A stretch of 64,000 nt of DNA. Source: Streptomyces sp. ERV7. GTDB lineage: Bacteria > Actinomycetota > Actinomycetes > Streptomycetales > Streptomycetaceae. Below the pieces are notes generated by a model. It did not search any database, had not been told where the DNA came from, and saw nothing but the letters and a program-made list of their open reading frames with translations. This document shows positions 42,805-53,066 of the stretch, one piece after another. The stretch spans positions 186,001 to 250,000 of the forward strand of contig NZ_LYOY01000029.1 of NCBI RefSeq assembly GCF_001653515.1, in the 5' to 3' direction. The stretch's first letter is position 1. Each line of letters starts with the position of its first letter. A program made the position numbers and the translations under genes.

Positions 42805-43650
42805 TCAGAGGATGATCTGCTCGCCGCCGGACGCCTCCAGGCGCGCGATGGCGGTACGGACCGCCGCCACGAAGGTGTCGTAGACGGCGGTGGTGCTGGT
42901 CGCGCGGCCCGCGATGGTGTTCACGGCGAACATGGACTTGCGCAGCTCGGTCGTGATCTCCAGCTGGACGCCCTTGGCGAGCAGCGTCCGGTTGCAGATG
43001 TTGGTCGGCTCGACGCCCGCCAGGTCCGGCTCGGTGGAGCCGTCGATGGTCTGGAACCCGGCGGCGCGCAGCGCGTCGTGCAGATACGTCTTGAAGGTGT
43101 TGTTGAGACCGCCGACGACCACGGCCTCGGGGCGCGAGACGGGCGCCCCGGCCTGCGCGGCGGTGCAGCCGTGCAGGCTGACCACGTTGAGGTTGGCGGC
43201 AGCCACGGACAGGGCCACCTTGTCGTCGCAGTTCCTCGAAGTGACGTGCAGCTCGCTGTTGTTGCTGCTGCGGATCGCCTCGAACATCCAGTAGTCGTAC
43301 GCCGGGCCGCCCTTGGCCGCGAGCGTGGCCGGGTCGTATCCGGCGATGCCGAGGCAGAGCTCGGAGGTGCCGCCCTCGATGCCGCCGCCGTGCAGCGCGA
43401 GGATCGCGGTACGGCCGTACGCGACGGCCGTCTTCTGGTCGCTGTCGACCTGCTCGTGCCGCTTGTAGCGTCTGGCGAAGTCGGTGCCCTCCTTGCCGGC
43501 GAGCTTGGTGTAGAGGTCGGTGTTGGACGAGTAGAGGTCGTTGGCGCTCGTGGCGTGCGCGGCACCGGCGCCGAGCCCGCCCAGCAGGGGACCTGCGACG
43601 GTGGCGGTGGCCAGGGCGGTGAGAACCGTGCGACGGCTGGTTGTGGTCAT
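42805..43650 (-). CDS. Tat-exported poly-gamma-glutamate hydrolase-like protein
   Basis: A 281-residue exported protein. A twin-arginine signal (SRRTVLTALATATVAGPLL) precedes a cleavage site near AHA-TSA. The mature domain has ALHGGGIEGGTSELCLGIAG with a likely metal His, HVTSRNCDD, and VSLHGCTA, the pattern of the PF05908 family, named for a gamma-polyglutamate hydrolase of phage. The catalytic metal would be zinc. A role in cleaving extracellular gamma-glutamyl polymers or peptidoglycan is an inference. ATG 43650 starts the Tat signal; an ATG 18 bases upstream is possible. Convergent with pgl through the terminator. Confidence 0.82.
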   Translation of the reverse strand: MTTTSRRTVLTALATATVAGPLLGGLGAGAAHATSANDLYSSNTDLYTKLAGKEGTDFARRYKRHEQVDSDQKTAVAYGRTAILALHGGGIEGGTSELCLGIAGYDPATLAAKGGPAYDYWMFEAIRSSNNSELHVTSRNCDDKVALSVAAANLNVVSLHGCTAAQAGAPVSRPEAVVVGGLNNTFKTYLHDALRAAGFQTIDGSTEPDLAGVEPTNICNRTLLAKGVQLEITTELRKSMFAVNTIAGRATSTTAVYDTFVAAVRTAIARLEASGGEQIIL

Positions 43651-43709
43651 GGCCGTAATGATCCCCATGCCGTACGGGTGTGCTGCGCCGGGGTCGAGTT
43701 CCGGCCGGA

Positions 43710-45314
43710 TCAGCGCACTTCGGCCGCCCCGCCGGGCCCCGGCTCCCGTATCAGGAACGGCTCCAGGAGTCCCGGGACCGCCTCCGCCGCGAAGGCCAGG
43801 CCCTCGGCCCCGGCGGCGTCGCGGACCGAGTACGCACCGGCTCCGGCGGCTGTCGTGGCGGTCAGGGTGAGGAGCCCCGCGCGGCGCTGGAAGACGGACT
43901 GCTTCACCGTCCAGCCGATGACTCCCCCGCGCTGAAGGGCCACCGTGGCCCGGCGGACCGTGCCGGAGCGGGCCACCAGATAGGCCCCGTCGACGCCGTG
44001 CCCCAGGTTCCGGTAGGCGTCGAGGGCGAGGGCCACCGCGAGCGGCACCCCCACCGCCGCGCACCCCGCCGCCACAGCGAGCAGGACGGGGGTCAGCAGC
44101 GCCCCGAGCAGGGCCAGGACCGCCACCGGGACGAGGACGGCGAGCAGCGCCCACCGCAGCCGCCGGGCCCGGGCCGCACGGGGGTGCGCGGTCAGGGCCG
44201 CGTCGGTCGGGGCGGCCGGCTCGCGCAGCACCCGGGCGGCGACCTCGGCGGCGACCGCCCGGGGCGCGGGCGGCAGCAGGGTCTTGTGGTCGGCGTGCTC
44301 GTCGTCCTCGCTCCTGGCCAGCCCCGTGGCGATCGCGTCGAGCCGGGCGGCGCCGCAGAGCCGGACGCCCAGCGGCTCGACCAGCTCGACGCCGCGCAGC
44401 CTGCGCTCCTCGATGGAGATCGAGCGGGAGGTGAGCAGCCCCCGGCGCACCCGCAGGGTGCCGCCCGGCTCCCGCTCCAGGCGGTAGTTCCACCACATCT
44501 CGACCCAAAGGCCGAGCGCGCCGCCCACGCCCACGACCAGCGCCAGGGCGACCAGGGTGAGGACGATCCAGCCGAGCGGGGTGTCCTGGAAGCGGTCCCC
44601 GGCCCAGTGCACCACCTCGCTCTGGACGCCGAACCAGTCGCTGATCTGCATCAGTGAGCCGAACGCGGCCCCGGCGAGTGCCGGGGCCACGAACGACACC
44701 GGGGCGTACCGGATCCAGCCGCGGTCGAGCGCCGCCAGCTCGCCCGTGCGGTGGGCGCCCTCGGGCCCGGCCGCCTCGCGGGCGAGCAGCACCCGGCGCA
44801 GCCGTTCGCCCTCGGCGCGGGAGACCGGGTCGAGTTCGAGCGTGGACTCGCCGCCGCTGTGCTCGCCGGTGCCGATCCTGACCTTGACCAGGCCGAGGAT
44901 CCGCAGCAGCGGGTTGGCGGTGAGGTCGACGCTGCGGATCCGCTCGCGGGCCAGCGAGCGGCGCTTCACCAGGAGCAGTCCGGTGTGCAGTTCGGCCCGC
45001 TCGGGTCCGATCCGGTACCGGGTGCGGCGCCAGCCCACGTATCCGGCGAGGGCGCCGCCGCCGAGCGGGAGCACGAGCCAGCCGAAGAGCACGGCGAACA
45101 CCCAGGCGCCCGACACCCTGCCCAGCATGGCGAGCGCCGTGGGCAGTCCGGCACCCACGGCGAGTCCGGCGCCGAGCGCGGTGGAGACGAGCACCCGCCG
45201 CCGGTCGAGCCGCAGCCAGGCGTCGGCGGGTGCCTCGGGAGCGGGGGCTCCGGGAGCGGGAGGCCCGGCCGGGACGGAGGCGTCGGCGGGGGCGCCCGGG
45301 TGGTCGCCGCTCAT
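43710..45314 (-). CDS. PH domain-containing membrane protein (YdbT-like)
   Basis: A 534-residue integral membrane protein. About six hydrophobic spans are interleaved with three soluble PH-like (bPH2) units, seen near 95-170 (TRYRIGPERAELHTGLLLVKRRSLARERIRSVD), near 300-380 and near 455-530. The YdbT family pairs with the smaller YdbS protein, encoded immediately upstream and overlapping here. The function is unknown in all species known to me; a membrane-stress role is possible. A Pro/Ala-rich N-terminus precedes the first span. ATG 45314 overlaps the upstream stop. Confidence 0.82.
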   Translation of the reverse strand: MSGDHPGAPADASVPAGPPAPGAPAPEAPADAWLRLDRRRVLVSTALGAGLAVGAGLPTALAMLGRVSGAWVFAVLFGWLVLPLGGGALAGYVGWRRTRYRIGPERAELHTGLLLVKRRSLARERIRSVDLTANPLLRILGLVKVRIGTGEHSGGESTLELDPVSRAEGERLRRVLLAREAAGPEGAHRTGELAALDRGWIRYAPVSFVAPALAGAAFGSLMQISDWFGVQSEVVHWAGDRFQDTPLGWIVLTLVALALVVGVGGALGLWVEMWWNYRLEREPGGTLRVRRGLLTSRSISIEERRLRGVELVEPLGVRLCGAARLDAIATGLARSEDDEHADHKTLLPPAPRAVAAEVAARVLREPAAPTDAALTAHPRAARARRLRWALLAVLVPVAVLALLGALLTPVLLAVAAGCAAVGVPLAVALALDAYRNLGHGVDGAYLVARSGTVRRATVALQRGGVIGWTVKQSVFQRRAGLLTLTATTAAGAGAYSVRDAAGAEGLAFAAEAVPGLLEPFLIREPGPGGAAEVR

Positions 45315-45808
45315 GTGGCGTCCCCCGGGGTCGCCCCCGTGATCCTGGTCAGCCGCTCGGCCAGTTCGGCCGCCACCTCGTGGTGCAGGCCCTCGATCTT
45401 GAGGGCGCCCTTGGCGGAGGCGGTGGTGACGGTGACCGTGGCCAGCGCGAACGACCGCTCCAGCGGGCCGCGCACGGTGTCCACGGTCTGGATCCGGGAC
45501 ATCGGCGCGATCCGCGACTCCTGCCAGAAGTAGCCGGTCCGTACGTACACCGCGTCGTCGGTGACCTCCCAGCGGTGCACCCGGAACCACCACGGGGGCA
45601 GCAGGGCGGCGCAGAGCGCCCCCGGCACGGCGAGCCCGGCCGCCGCCGCGAGCAGCCACGGCCGGGCGGGGGCGATGAGCACGCCGAGGACGGCGAGGAC
45701 CACCACCGGCGCCGCGGTCAGCGCCAGCACCTGAGCGCGCCACCAGCCGACGACCGCCGGGTCCAGCTCGTTCTTCGGCGGTCTCAGCACCGCCCCCTCC
45801 CCCGTCAT
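45311..45808 (-). CDS. PH domain-containing membrane protein (YdbS-like)
   Basis: A 165-residue membrane protein with two spans (about 27-45 and 50-72) followed by a bacterial PH domain (RVHRWEVTDDAVYVRTGYFWQE, SRIQTVDTVRGPLER, LKIEGLHHEVAAELAERL). It is the partner of the larger PH-domain protein whose start overlaps its stop (ATGA). The pair lies between pgi and the Tat-exported hydrolase. The pair's biochemical role is not known. Confidence 0.85.
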   Translation of the reverse strand: MTGEGAVLRPPKNELDPAVVGWWRAQVLALTAAPVVVLAVLGVLIAPARPWLLAAAAGLAVPGALCAALLPPWWFRVHRWEVTDDAVYVRTGYFWQESRIAPMSRIQTVDTVRGPLERSFALATVTVTTASAKGALKIEGLHHEVAAELAERLTRITGATPGDAT

Positions 45809-45812
45809 GGCC

Positions 45813-47474
45813 TCAACGGCCCCGCAGCGCCCGGTACTTGGCGACCAGGGCCCTGCTCGACTCGTCGAGCCCCGGCACGTCCGCCCCGTCGGTCAGCGCG
45901 GGCTCGACCCGCTTGGCCAGCACCTTCCCCAGCTCCACGCCCCACTGGTCGAAGGAGTCGATGTTCCAGATCGCGCCCTGGACGAACACCTTGTGCTCGT
46001 AGAGCGCGATCAGCTGGCCGAGGACGGACGGCGTCAGCTCACGTGCCAGAACGGTGGTGGTGGGGTGGTTGCCGCGGAACGTCTTGTGCGGCACCAGCTC
46101 CTCGGCCACGCCCTCCGCCCGTACCTCCTCGGGCGTCTTGCCGAAGGCCAGGGCCTGCGTCTGGGCGAAGAAGTTGGCCATCAGCAGGTCGTGCTGAGCG
46201 ACCAGGCCGGGCTGGAGGTCGGCGACCGGCTCGGCGAAGCCGATGAAGTCGGCCGGGATGACCTTGGTGCCCTGGTGGATCAACTGGTAGTAGGCGTGCT
46301 GGCCGTTGGTGCCCGGGGTGCCCCAGACGACCGGGCCGGTCTGCCAGTCGACCGGGTTGCCGTCACGGTCCACGGACTTGCCGTTGGACTCCATGTCGAG
46401 CTGCTGGAGATAGGCGGTGAACTTCGACAGATAGTGGCTGTAGGGCAGCACGGCGTGCGACTGGGCGTCGAAGAACGCCCCGTACCAGACGCCGAGCAGA
46501 CCGAGCAGGAGCGGCGCGTTGGCCTCGGCGGGGGCGGTACGGAAGTGCTCGTCGACGAGGTGGAAGCCGTCCAGCATCTCGCGGAAGCGGTCCGGGCCGA
46601 TGGCGATCATCAGCGAGAGGCCGATCGCGGAGTCGAACGAGTAGCGCCCGCCGACCCAGTCCCAGAACTCGAACATGTTGGCCGTGTCGATGCCGAAGTC
46701 CGCGACCTTGTCGGCGTTGGTGGACAGGGCCACGAAGTGCTTGGCGACCGCGTCCTGACCGGCACTCAGTCCGGTGAGCAGCCAGTCGCGCGCGGAGGTG
46801 GCGTTGGTGATCGTCTCGATGGTGGTGAAGGTCTTGGACGCGATGACGAACAGCGTCTCGGCCGGGTCCAGGTCGCGGACCGCCTCGTGGAGGTCGGCGC
46901 CGTCGACGTTGGAGACGAAACGGACCGTCAGGCCCCGGTCGGTGAAGGAGCGCAGCGCCTCGTAAGCCATCGCCGGACCGAGGTCGGATCCGCCGATGCC
47001 GATGTTGACGACGTTCCTGATCCGCCGGCCGGTGTGCCCGGTCCACTCGCCGGAGCGGACGCGCTCGGAGAACGCCGCCATCTTGTCCAGAACGGCGTGC
47101 ACGCCCGGCACCACGTTCTCACCGTCGACCTCGACGACCGCGCCGCGCGGTGCGCGCAGCGCGGTGTGCAGCACCGCGCGGTCCTCGGTCGTGTTGATCT
47201 TCTCGCCGCGGAACATGGCGTCCCGCAGGCCCGCCACGTCGGCGGCCGAGGCCAGCTCGCGCAGCAGTCCCAGGGTGTCGTCGGTGACGAGGTGCTTCGA
47301 GTAGTCGAGATGCAGATCGCCGACCGTCAGGGTGTATCCGGTGCCGCGGCCGGGGTCGGCGGCGAACAGCTCACGCAGATGGGTGTCGCCCAACTGCTCG
47401 CGGTGCTTGCCCAGTGCGGTCCACTCGGGCATCTGGTTGAGCCTGGTACGGCCTTCTGCGTTCATCTCTGACAT
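45813..47474 (-). CDS. pgi: Glucose-6-phosphate isomerase
   Basis: A 553-residue enzyme that interconverts glucose 6-phosphate and fructose 6-phosphate, joining glycolysis to the pentose phosphate pathway. It has the full family length. [16 protein letters not shown] near 146-161 and [16 protein letters not shown] near 207-222 bind the phosphate. The catalytic Glu lies in [19 protein letters not shown], with His in the same region and a Lys in the C-terminal segment [19 protein letters not shown] 47474 or an in-frame ATG three codons later (47465) may start it. Confidence 0.96.
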   Translation of the reverse strand: MSEMNAEGRTRLNQMPEWTALGKHREQLGDTHLRELFAADPGRGTGYTLTVGDLHLDYSKHLVTDDTLGLLRELASAADVAGLRDAMFRGEKINTTEDRAVLHTALRAPRGAVVEVDGENVVPGVHAVLDKMAAFSERVRSGEWTGHTGRRIRNVVNIGIGGSDLGPAMAYEALRSFTDRGLTVRFVSNVDGADLHEAVRDLDPAETLFVIASKTFTTIETITNATSARDWLLTGLSAGQDAVAKHFVALSTNADKVADFGIDTANMFEFWDWVGGRYSFDSAIGLSLMIAIGPDRFREMLDGFHLVDEHFRTAPAEANAPLLLGLLGVWYGAFFDAQSHAVLPYSHYLSKFTAYLQQLDMESNGKSVDRDGNPVDWQTGPVVWGTPGTNGQHAYYQLIHQGTKVIPADFIGFAEPVADLQPGLVAQHDLLMANFFAQTQALAFGKTPEEVRAEGVAEELVPHKTFRGNHPTTTVLARELTPSVLGQLIALYEHKVFVQGAIWNIDSFDQWGVELGKVLAKRVEPALTDGADVPGLDESSRALVAKYRALRGR

Positions 47475-47533
47475 CAGCCCACTTCCTCGTACTCGCGTAC
47501 GTACCTGCCCCGCTGCGCCTCCAACCTAGTTGA

Positions 47534-48757
47534 TCAGGACGTAAGGGCAGGAATCAGAGCGGCCACGGCGGCCAGGAACAATCCGGACGCCACCAGGGCG
47601 GGTGTGTTGAGCCCCCAGGAGGAGGCCGCCGCACCGCCCGCCAGCGCGCCCAGCGGCGTCCCCGCCACGGCGAGCGTGCGGAAGGCCGCGCTGGTGCGTC
47701 CCAGCATGGCCTGCGGGGTGCGCTCCTGCATCAGGGTCACCTGGTTGACGTTCCACACCATCCCCATCAGCCCGAACACCGCCATGGCCGCGATCGACAC
47801 CCACAGTTCCCGGACGGACCCCATCGCCGCCAGGCACACCGTCTGGACCGCGCCCGCCAGGAGCACGCTTCCCATCCGGCCCAGCCGGAGGGCCAGCCGG
47901 TGGGTGAGCAGGCCGCCCACGACGCTGCCCGCCCCGTACGCGGTGATCGCCGCCGCGTAACCGCCGTGGCCCGCGTGGAGCCAGCCGGTGATGTGCAGGA
48001 CCAGGGTGGCGATGAGCGCGCCCACGCCGATGTTGCAGAGCGTCGTGGCCACACAGAGCGCGCGCAGACTCCGCTCGCCCCACAGCGCGCGCAGCCCCTC
48101 GGCCGTCTCGCCGCGCAGGGTGGAGCCGGGCTTGCGGGCGGGCCGCTCGGGGCCCGCCGTGCGCAGCGAGGCCACCAGCGCCGCCGCCAGGGCGAAGCTC
48201 ACCGCATCCGCCACGTACGGCACGCTGTCGCCCGCCGTCAGGAGCAGTGGCACCAGCGGCGCGGCGAGGAAGCCGCCGGCTATCTGCTGGCCGGTCATCA
48301 GCCGGGCGTTGGCCCGGCCGAGCGCGGGCTGGGGCACCAGCGCGGGCAGCAGGGCCGTCGCCGCGTTGTCGAAGAGCGTCTGGAGCGTGGTGAGCGCGAA
48401 GGCGAGCGCGATGAGCAGGGCTATGGAGGCGTGCCCCAGGGCCACGGCGGCGGCGAAGGCGGCCATGAGCGCGCCGCGCACCAGGTCGACCGCCCACATC
48501 GCCCGGCGCTGGTCCACCCGGTCGGCAATGGCGCCGCCGAGCAGCCCGAAGAGCAGCCACGGCAGGAAGCCGCACGCCGTGACGAGCGCGACCAGCATCG
48601 GGTCACCGGTCAGCGAGGCCGCGAGCAGCGGCAGCGCGGCAGCCCGCAGCGAGTCCCCGAACCGGGACACCACCGCGGCCGTCCACAGCCGCCCGAACCC
48701 CCCGCGCCACCCGGGCACCTCGGCCACCGCCCCGGCGGCGCTCTCCAGCGTTGCCAC
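47534..48757 (-). CDS. MFS transporter
   Basis: A 407-residue membrane protein with 12 predicted spans, full-length in contrast to the remnant at 19.3 kb. The loop between spans 2 and 3 reads GGAIADRVDQRRAM, the MFS A-motif. The protein resembles the enterobactin-exporter/EntS-like group, but the substrate is not determined. GTG 48757 starts it; a weak purine-rich stretch lies upstream. It lies between pgi and the RbpA-family gene, separated from the latter by a strong terminator. Confidence 0.85.
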   Translation of the reverse strand: MATLESAAGAVAEVPGWRGGFGRLWTAAVVSRFGDSLRAAALPLLAASLTGDPMLVALVTACGFLPWLLFGLLGGAIADRVDQRRAMWAVDLVRGALMAAFAAAVALGHASIALLIALAFALTTLQTLFDNAATALLPALVPQPALGRANARLMTGQQIAGGFLAAPLVPLLLTAGDSVPYVADAVSFALAAALVASLRTAGPERPARKPGSTLRGETAEGLRALWGERSLRALCVATTLCNIGVGALIATLVLHITGWLHAGHGGYAAAITAYGAGSVVGGLLTHRLALRLGRMGSVLLAGAVQTVCLAAMGSVRELWVSIAAMAVFGLMGMVWNVNQVTLMQERTPQAMLGRTSAAFRTLAVAGTPLGALAGGAAASSWGLNTPALVASGLFLAAVAALIPALTS

Positions 48758-48838
48758 AACTCCCCCATGTGATCGACTGATTCACACGGTAGGGGGAGCC
48801 ACTGACAACGGCCCGGCGACGGTGGACGGCGCCGAAAC

Positions 48839-48883
48839 CGAAGGGCCCGGCAGACGAACCGAGTTCGTCTGCCGGGCCCTTCG
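48839..48883 (-). terminator. Terminator after the RbpA-family gene
   Basis: A 21-base perfect stem, arms 48839-48859 and 48863-48883, with a 3-base loop. It starts 4 bases beyond the stop of the gene at 48887. Confidence 0.9.
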
Positions 48884-48886
48884 CTG

Positions 48887-49222
48887 TCAGATCTCGCCGC
48901 GGAGCTTGGCGAGCGCCTCCGCGAGGATCGCCTCGCCGTCCGCGTCGCTGCGCCGCTCCCGCACATAGGCGAGGTGGGTCTTGTACGGTTCCGTGCGCGG
49001 CGGGTCCGGCGGGTTGTCCCGGTCCTGACCGGCCGGGAAACCGCAGCGCGGGCAGTCCCACGTCTCCGGAACCTGTGCGTCACTGGCGAAGCTCGGCTGC
49101 GTCTCGTGCCCGTTCGAGCACCAGAAGGAGATGCGGAGACGCGGCGCGGACTCGCCGCGCTCGGCCTCACCCATCGGCCCCGCTCCGACCCGGCTTCCCC
49201 GGATCGCGTTGCCACTTGCCAC
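48887..49222 (-). CDS. RNA polymerase-binding protein RbpA family (probable paralogue)
   Basis: A 111-residue protein of the RbpA family, which binds RNA polymerase and group I/II sigma factors and stabilises the open complex. The layout is an N-terminal tail (IRGSRVGAGPM), a core domain with a zinc site (Cys35, His39, Cys57 and Cys60 in FWCSNGHE and WDCPRCG), a short basic linker, and a sigma-interaction segment RTEPYKTHLAYVRERRSDADGE. The better-known Streptomyces RbpA, as I recall it, is longer and differs in the core, so this may be a second copy. GTG 49222 has GGGAG upstream. A TAGACT -10 candidate lies about 50 bases upstream. Confidence 0.85.
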   Translation of the reverse strand: MASGNAIRGSRVGAGPMGEAERGESAPRLRISFWCSNGHETQPSFASDAQVPETWDCPRCGFPAGQDRDNPPDPPRTEPYKTHLAYVRERRSDADGEAILAEALAKLRGEI

Positions 49223-49331
49223 GGTCGTAACTCCCTGCGTGATGGTGCTCGAAGATGCCCCAGTCTACGTAAGGCCCAACGCGCGTCCAGTGATTGTAGT
49301 TACACCCACCCCTGAACGCGGAGACGACAGA

Positions 49332-49568
49332 TCAGCTGTCCAGCTTCATCAGCAGACCAAGTACGACAATGCTCGCGAACCACAGCAGACCGATCACGAC
49401 GGTGATGCGGTCGAGGTTGCGCTCGGCGACCGAGGAACCGCCGACGGACGACTGCATTCCGCCACCGAACATGTCGGAGAGGCCGCCGCCCTTTCCCTTG
49501 TGCATCAGCACCAGCAGCATCAGCAGCAGGCTGAAGACGATCAGGGCAATCGAGAACCCGACAATCAC
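49332..49568 (-). CDS. secG: Preprotein translocase subunit SecG
   Basis: A 78-residue membrane protein with two spans (about 1-22 and 52-72) joined by a Gly-rich loop, KGKGGGLSDMFGGGMQSS, which is the SecG signature. SecG helps SecYE and SecA in protein export. The start is GTG 49568. It lies between tpiA and the RbpA-family gene; tpiA-secG is a conserved pair in actinobacteria. Confidence 0.95.
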   Translation of the reverse strand: MIVGFSIALIVFSLLLMLLVLMHKGKGGGLSDMFGGGMQSSVGGSSVAERNLDRITVVIGLLWFASIVVLGLLMKLDS

Positions 49569-49678
49569 GGCTGGACCAACTTCCTAGGACTGATATGGCG
49601 ACGGGGGCCGGGGGGACGTATTCCATAATCCCGAGCCCGACCCCCGCAAGGGTACGACGGATCCGCGCTACCGCATAC

Positions 49679-50455
49679 TCACTGGTCGCGGAAGCGGACG
49701 ATCTTGACGAACTCGTCGGCGTCCAGTGCCGCACCGCCCACCAGGGCGCCGTCGACGTCCGGCTGCGCCATGATCGCGGCCACGTTCGAGGCCTTGACCG
49801 AGCCGCCGTACTGGATGCGGACCTTGTCGGCCAGCTCCTGCGAGTAGAGCTCCGCGAGGCGGCCGCGGATCGCTCCGCACACCTCCTGGGCGTCCTCGGG
49901 GGTGGCGACCTCGCCGGTGCCGATGGCCCACACCGGCTCGTACGCGATCACGACCGACTCGGCCTGCTCGGCCGGGACGTCCTTGAGGCCGCCGTCCAGC
50001 TGGGCCAGCGTGTAGGAGACCTGGTCACCGGCCTTGCGGACGTCCAGGCCCTCGCCGACGCAGAGGATCGGGGTCAGACCGTGCTTGAACGCGGCCTTCA
50101 CCTTGGCGTTGCAGAGCTCGTCGCTCTCGTTGTGGTACTGACGGCGCTCGGAGTGGCCGACGGCCACGTACGTGCACTTCAGCTTGGAGAGCATCGGGCC
50201 CGAGATCTCGCCGGTGTAGGCACCGGAGTCCTGCGCCGAGATGTCCTGGGCGCCGTACTTGATCTTGAGCTTGTCGCCGTCGACCAGGGTCTGCACCGAG
50301 CGCAGGTCCACGAAGGGCGGCAGGACCGCGACCTCGACTGCGTCGTAGTCCTTGTCGGCCAGGGCGAAGGCGAGCTTCTGGACGTGCGCGATGGCCTCAA
50401 GGTGGTTGAGGTTCATCTTCCAGTTGCCGGCCATCAGCGGGGTACGCGTGGTCAC
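49679..50455 (-). CDS. tpiA: Triosephosphate isomerase
   Basis: A 258-residue TIM-barrel enzyme that interconverts dihydroxyacetone phosphate and glyceraldehyde 3-phosphate. Catalytic residues are all present: Asn11 and Lys13 in AGNWKMN, His101 in VAVGHSERR, and Glu173 in [11 protein letters not shown], followed by [11 protein letters not shown] for phosphate binding. The GTG start is 5 bases after the pgk stop, so the two are cotranscribed. It ends about 110 bases before secG. Confidence 0.97.
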   Translation of the reverse strand: MTTRTPLMAGNWKMNLNHLEAIAHVQKLAFALADKDYDAVEVAVLPPFVDLRSVQTLVDGDKLKIKYGAQDISAQDSGAYTGEISGPMLSKLKCTYVAVGHSERRQYHNESDELCNAKVKAAFKHGLTPILCVGEGLDVRKAGDQVSYTLAQLDGGLKDVPAEQAESVVIAYEPVWAIGTGEVATPEDAQEVCGAIRGRLAELYSQELADKVRIQYGGSVKASNVAAIMAQPDVDGALVGGAALDADEFVKIVRFRDQ

Positions 50456-50460
50456 GGTGT

Positions 50461-51672
50461 TCAGTCCTCCAGTGCGGCAAGGCCGGGAAGCGTCTTGCCC
50501 TCAAGGTATTCGAGGCTCGCGCCGCCGCCGGTCGAGATGTGACCGAAGGCGTTCTCGTCGAAGCCGAGCGTGCGTACGGCGGCGGCCGAGTCGCCGCCGC
50601 CCACGACGGTGAAGCCGTCGCAGTTGAGGAGCGCCCGCGCGATCGCCCGGGTGCCGTCAGCGTAGTCGGGGTGCTCGAAGACACCGACCGGGCCGTTCCA
50701 GAACACCGTCTCGGCGTCGGCGATCTTCTCCGCGTACAGCTCACGGGTCTTCGGACCGATGTCCAGACCCTCCTTGTCGGCGGGGATCTTGTCCGCGTCG
50801 ACGGTGACGAAGTCGGCCGGGGCCTTGGTCTTCAGGTCCGGGAAGTCGCCCGAGGCCAGGATGTCGACCGGCAGGACCAGCTCGACACCGCTCTTCTCGG
50901 CGCGCTCCATGTACTCCGTGACGACCGGGATCTGGTCCTCCTGGAGCAGCGAGATGCCGACCTCGTGGCCCTGGGCCTTGAGGAAGGTGTACGCCATGCC
51001 GCCGCCGATGAGGATGCGGTCGGCCTTGCCGAGCAGCTGGTCGATGACGGCGAGCTTGTCGGAGACCTTGGCGCCGCCGAGCACCACCACGTACGGGCGC
51101 TTGACGTCGGCGGTGAGCTTCTTCAGGACGCCCACCTCGGTGGCGATGAGGAAGCCGGCCGCGTGCGGGAGGCGCGCGGGCAGGTCGAAGACCGAGGCGT
51201 GCTTGCGGTGCACCGCGCCGAAGCCGTCGCCCACGTAGACGTCGGCGAGCTCGGCGAGCTCGGCGGCGAAGGCGCCGCGCTCGGCGTCGTCCTTGCTCGT
51301 CTCACCGGCGTTGAAGCGCAGGTTCTCCAGGACGGCGACCTGGCCGTCGGCCAGCGCCGCGACGGTCTCCTTGGCGGAGGCGCCGACGGTGTCGGTGGCG
51401 AACGCGACGTCCGCGCCCAGCAGTTCACCGAGCCGCGCGGCCGCCGGGGCGAGCGAGAAGGCCGGGTCCGGGGCGCCCTTGGGGCGGCCCAGGTGCGAGG
51501 CGACGACCACGCGCGCGCCGGCCTCGGCGAGCTTGGCGATCGTCGGCTGGACGGCGCGGATGCGGCCGTCGTCGGTGATGGCGGTGCCGTCGAGCGGCAC
51601 GTTGAGGTCGGCGCGGACGAATACCCGCTTGCCGGAGACGCCCTCGGCGAGAAGTTCGTCGATCGTCTTCAT
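50461..51672 (-). CDS. pgk: Phosphoglycerate kinase
   Basis: A 403-residue kinase that makes ATP and 3-phosphoglycerate from 1,3-bisphosphoglycerate. It has the full two-domain length: [10 protein letters not shown] and [11 protein letters not shown] near 21-67 for substrate binding, and a C-terminal nucleotide domain with [15 protein letters not shown] and [13 protein letters not shown] 51672 follows a purine-rich stretch. It lies between gap and tpiA; a hairpin about 40 bases upstream of it may tune read-through from gap. Confidence 0.97.
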   Translation of the reverse strand: MKTIDELLAEGVSGKRVFVRADLNVPLDGTAITDDGRIRAVQPTIAKLAEAGARVVVASHLGRPKGAPDPAFSLAPAAARLGELLGADVAFATDTVGASAKETVAALADGQVAVLENLRFNAGETSKDDAERGAFAAELAELADVYVGDGFGAVHRKHASVFDLPARLPHAAGFLIATEVGVLKKLTADVKRPYVVVLGGAKVSDKLAVIDQLLGKADRILIGGGMAYTFLKAQGHEVGISLLQEDQIPVVTEYMERAEKSGVELVLPVDILASGDFPDLKTKAPADFVTVDADKIPADKEGLDIGPKTRELYAEKIADAETVFWNGPVGVFEHPDYADGTRAIARALLNCDGFTVVGGGDSAAAVRTLGFDENAFGHISTGGGASLEYLEGKTLPGLAALED

Positions 51673-51710
51673 GTGTTTCTGCGACTCCTTGGAGAAGGAC
51701 GAGGCAAGCG

Positions 51711-51752
51711 ACAGGGCTCGTGCGGCGCATCGTTGCGCTGCCCGAGCCCTGT
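51711..51752 (-). terminator. Hairpin between gap and pgk (terminator or attenuator)
   Basis: ACAGGGCTCG (51711-51720) and CGAGCCCTGT (51743-51752) pair perfectly. An inner GCGCA/TGCGC stem at 51725-51738 extends the structure. It follows gap in the direction of transcription and stands before pgk, so it may partly end the gap message. Confidence 0.7.
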
Positions 51753-51789
51753 GCTCACATCGAGATGCCTGCCCTGAGACTTATCAGAC

Positions 51790-52812
<1,023 letters not shown>

Positions 52813-53024
52813 TTAGGTACGCCGGTTTTCGACGCCGGCGAGTTGTATGGGATGTCCCCGACCGCTTATGACCCTACCTCTCCCGGAGCCGTGGAGTGAC
52901 ATCGAGCGCACTCCCATGAGCGGCCGGAACAGCCCGGACATGGCCGACGGCCCATACCTACCAACGGGTAAGGGCCGCCGGAGGGACCTTGGTCCCGACT
53001 ACGGAGCGTGATGTCGAGGCAGGG

Positions 53025-53058
53025 GGGGCGCCCCCGGCGCTCAGCGCGGGGGCACCCC
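53025..53058 (-). terminator. Terminator after the M14 carboxypeptidase gene
   Basis: GGGGCGCCCCCGGCGC (53025-53040) pairs with 53044-53058, with one bulge and one wobble, around a 3-base loop. It starts 9 bases beyond the stop of the gene. Confidence 0.65.
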
Positions 53059-53066
53059 GCTCCGGA

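Noticed and set aside
42805..43650. Prophage origin suggested by the phage-related name of the PF05908 family
   Set aside because: No phage structural or integration gene is nearby, and the protein has a Tat signal typical of a chromosomal exported enzyme.
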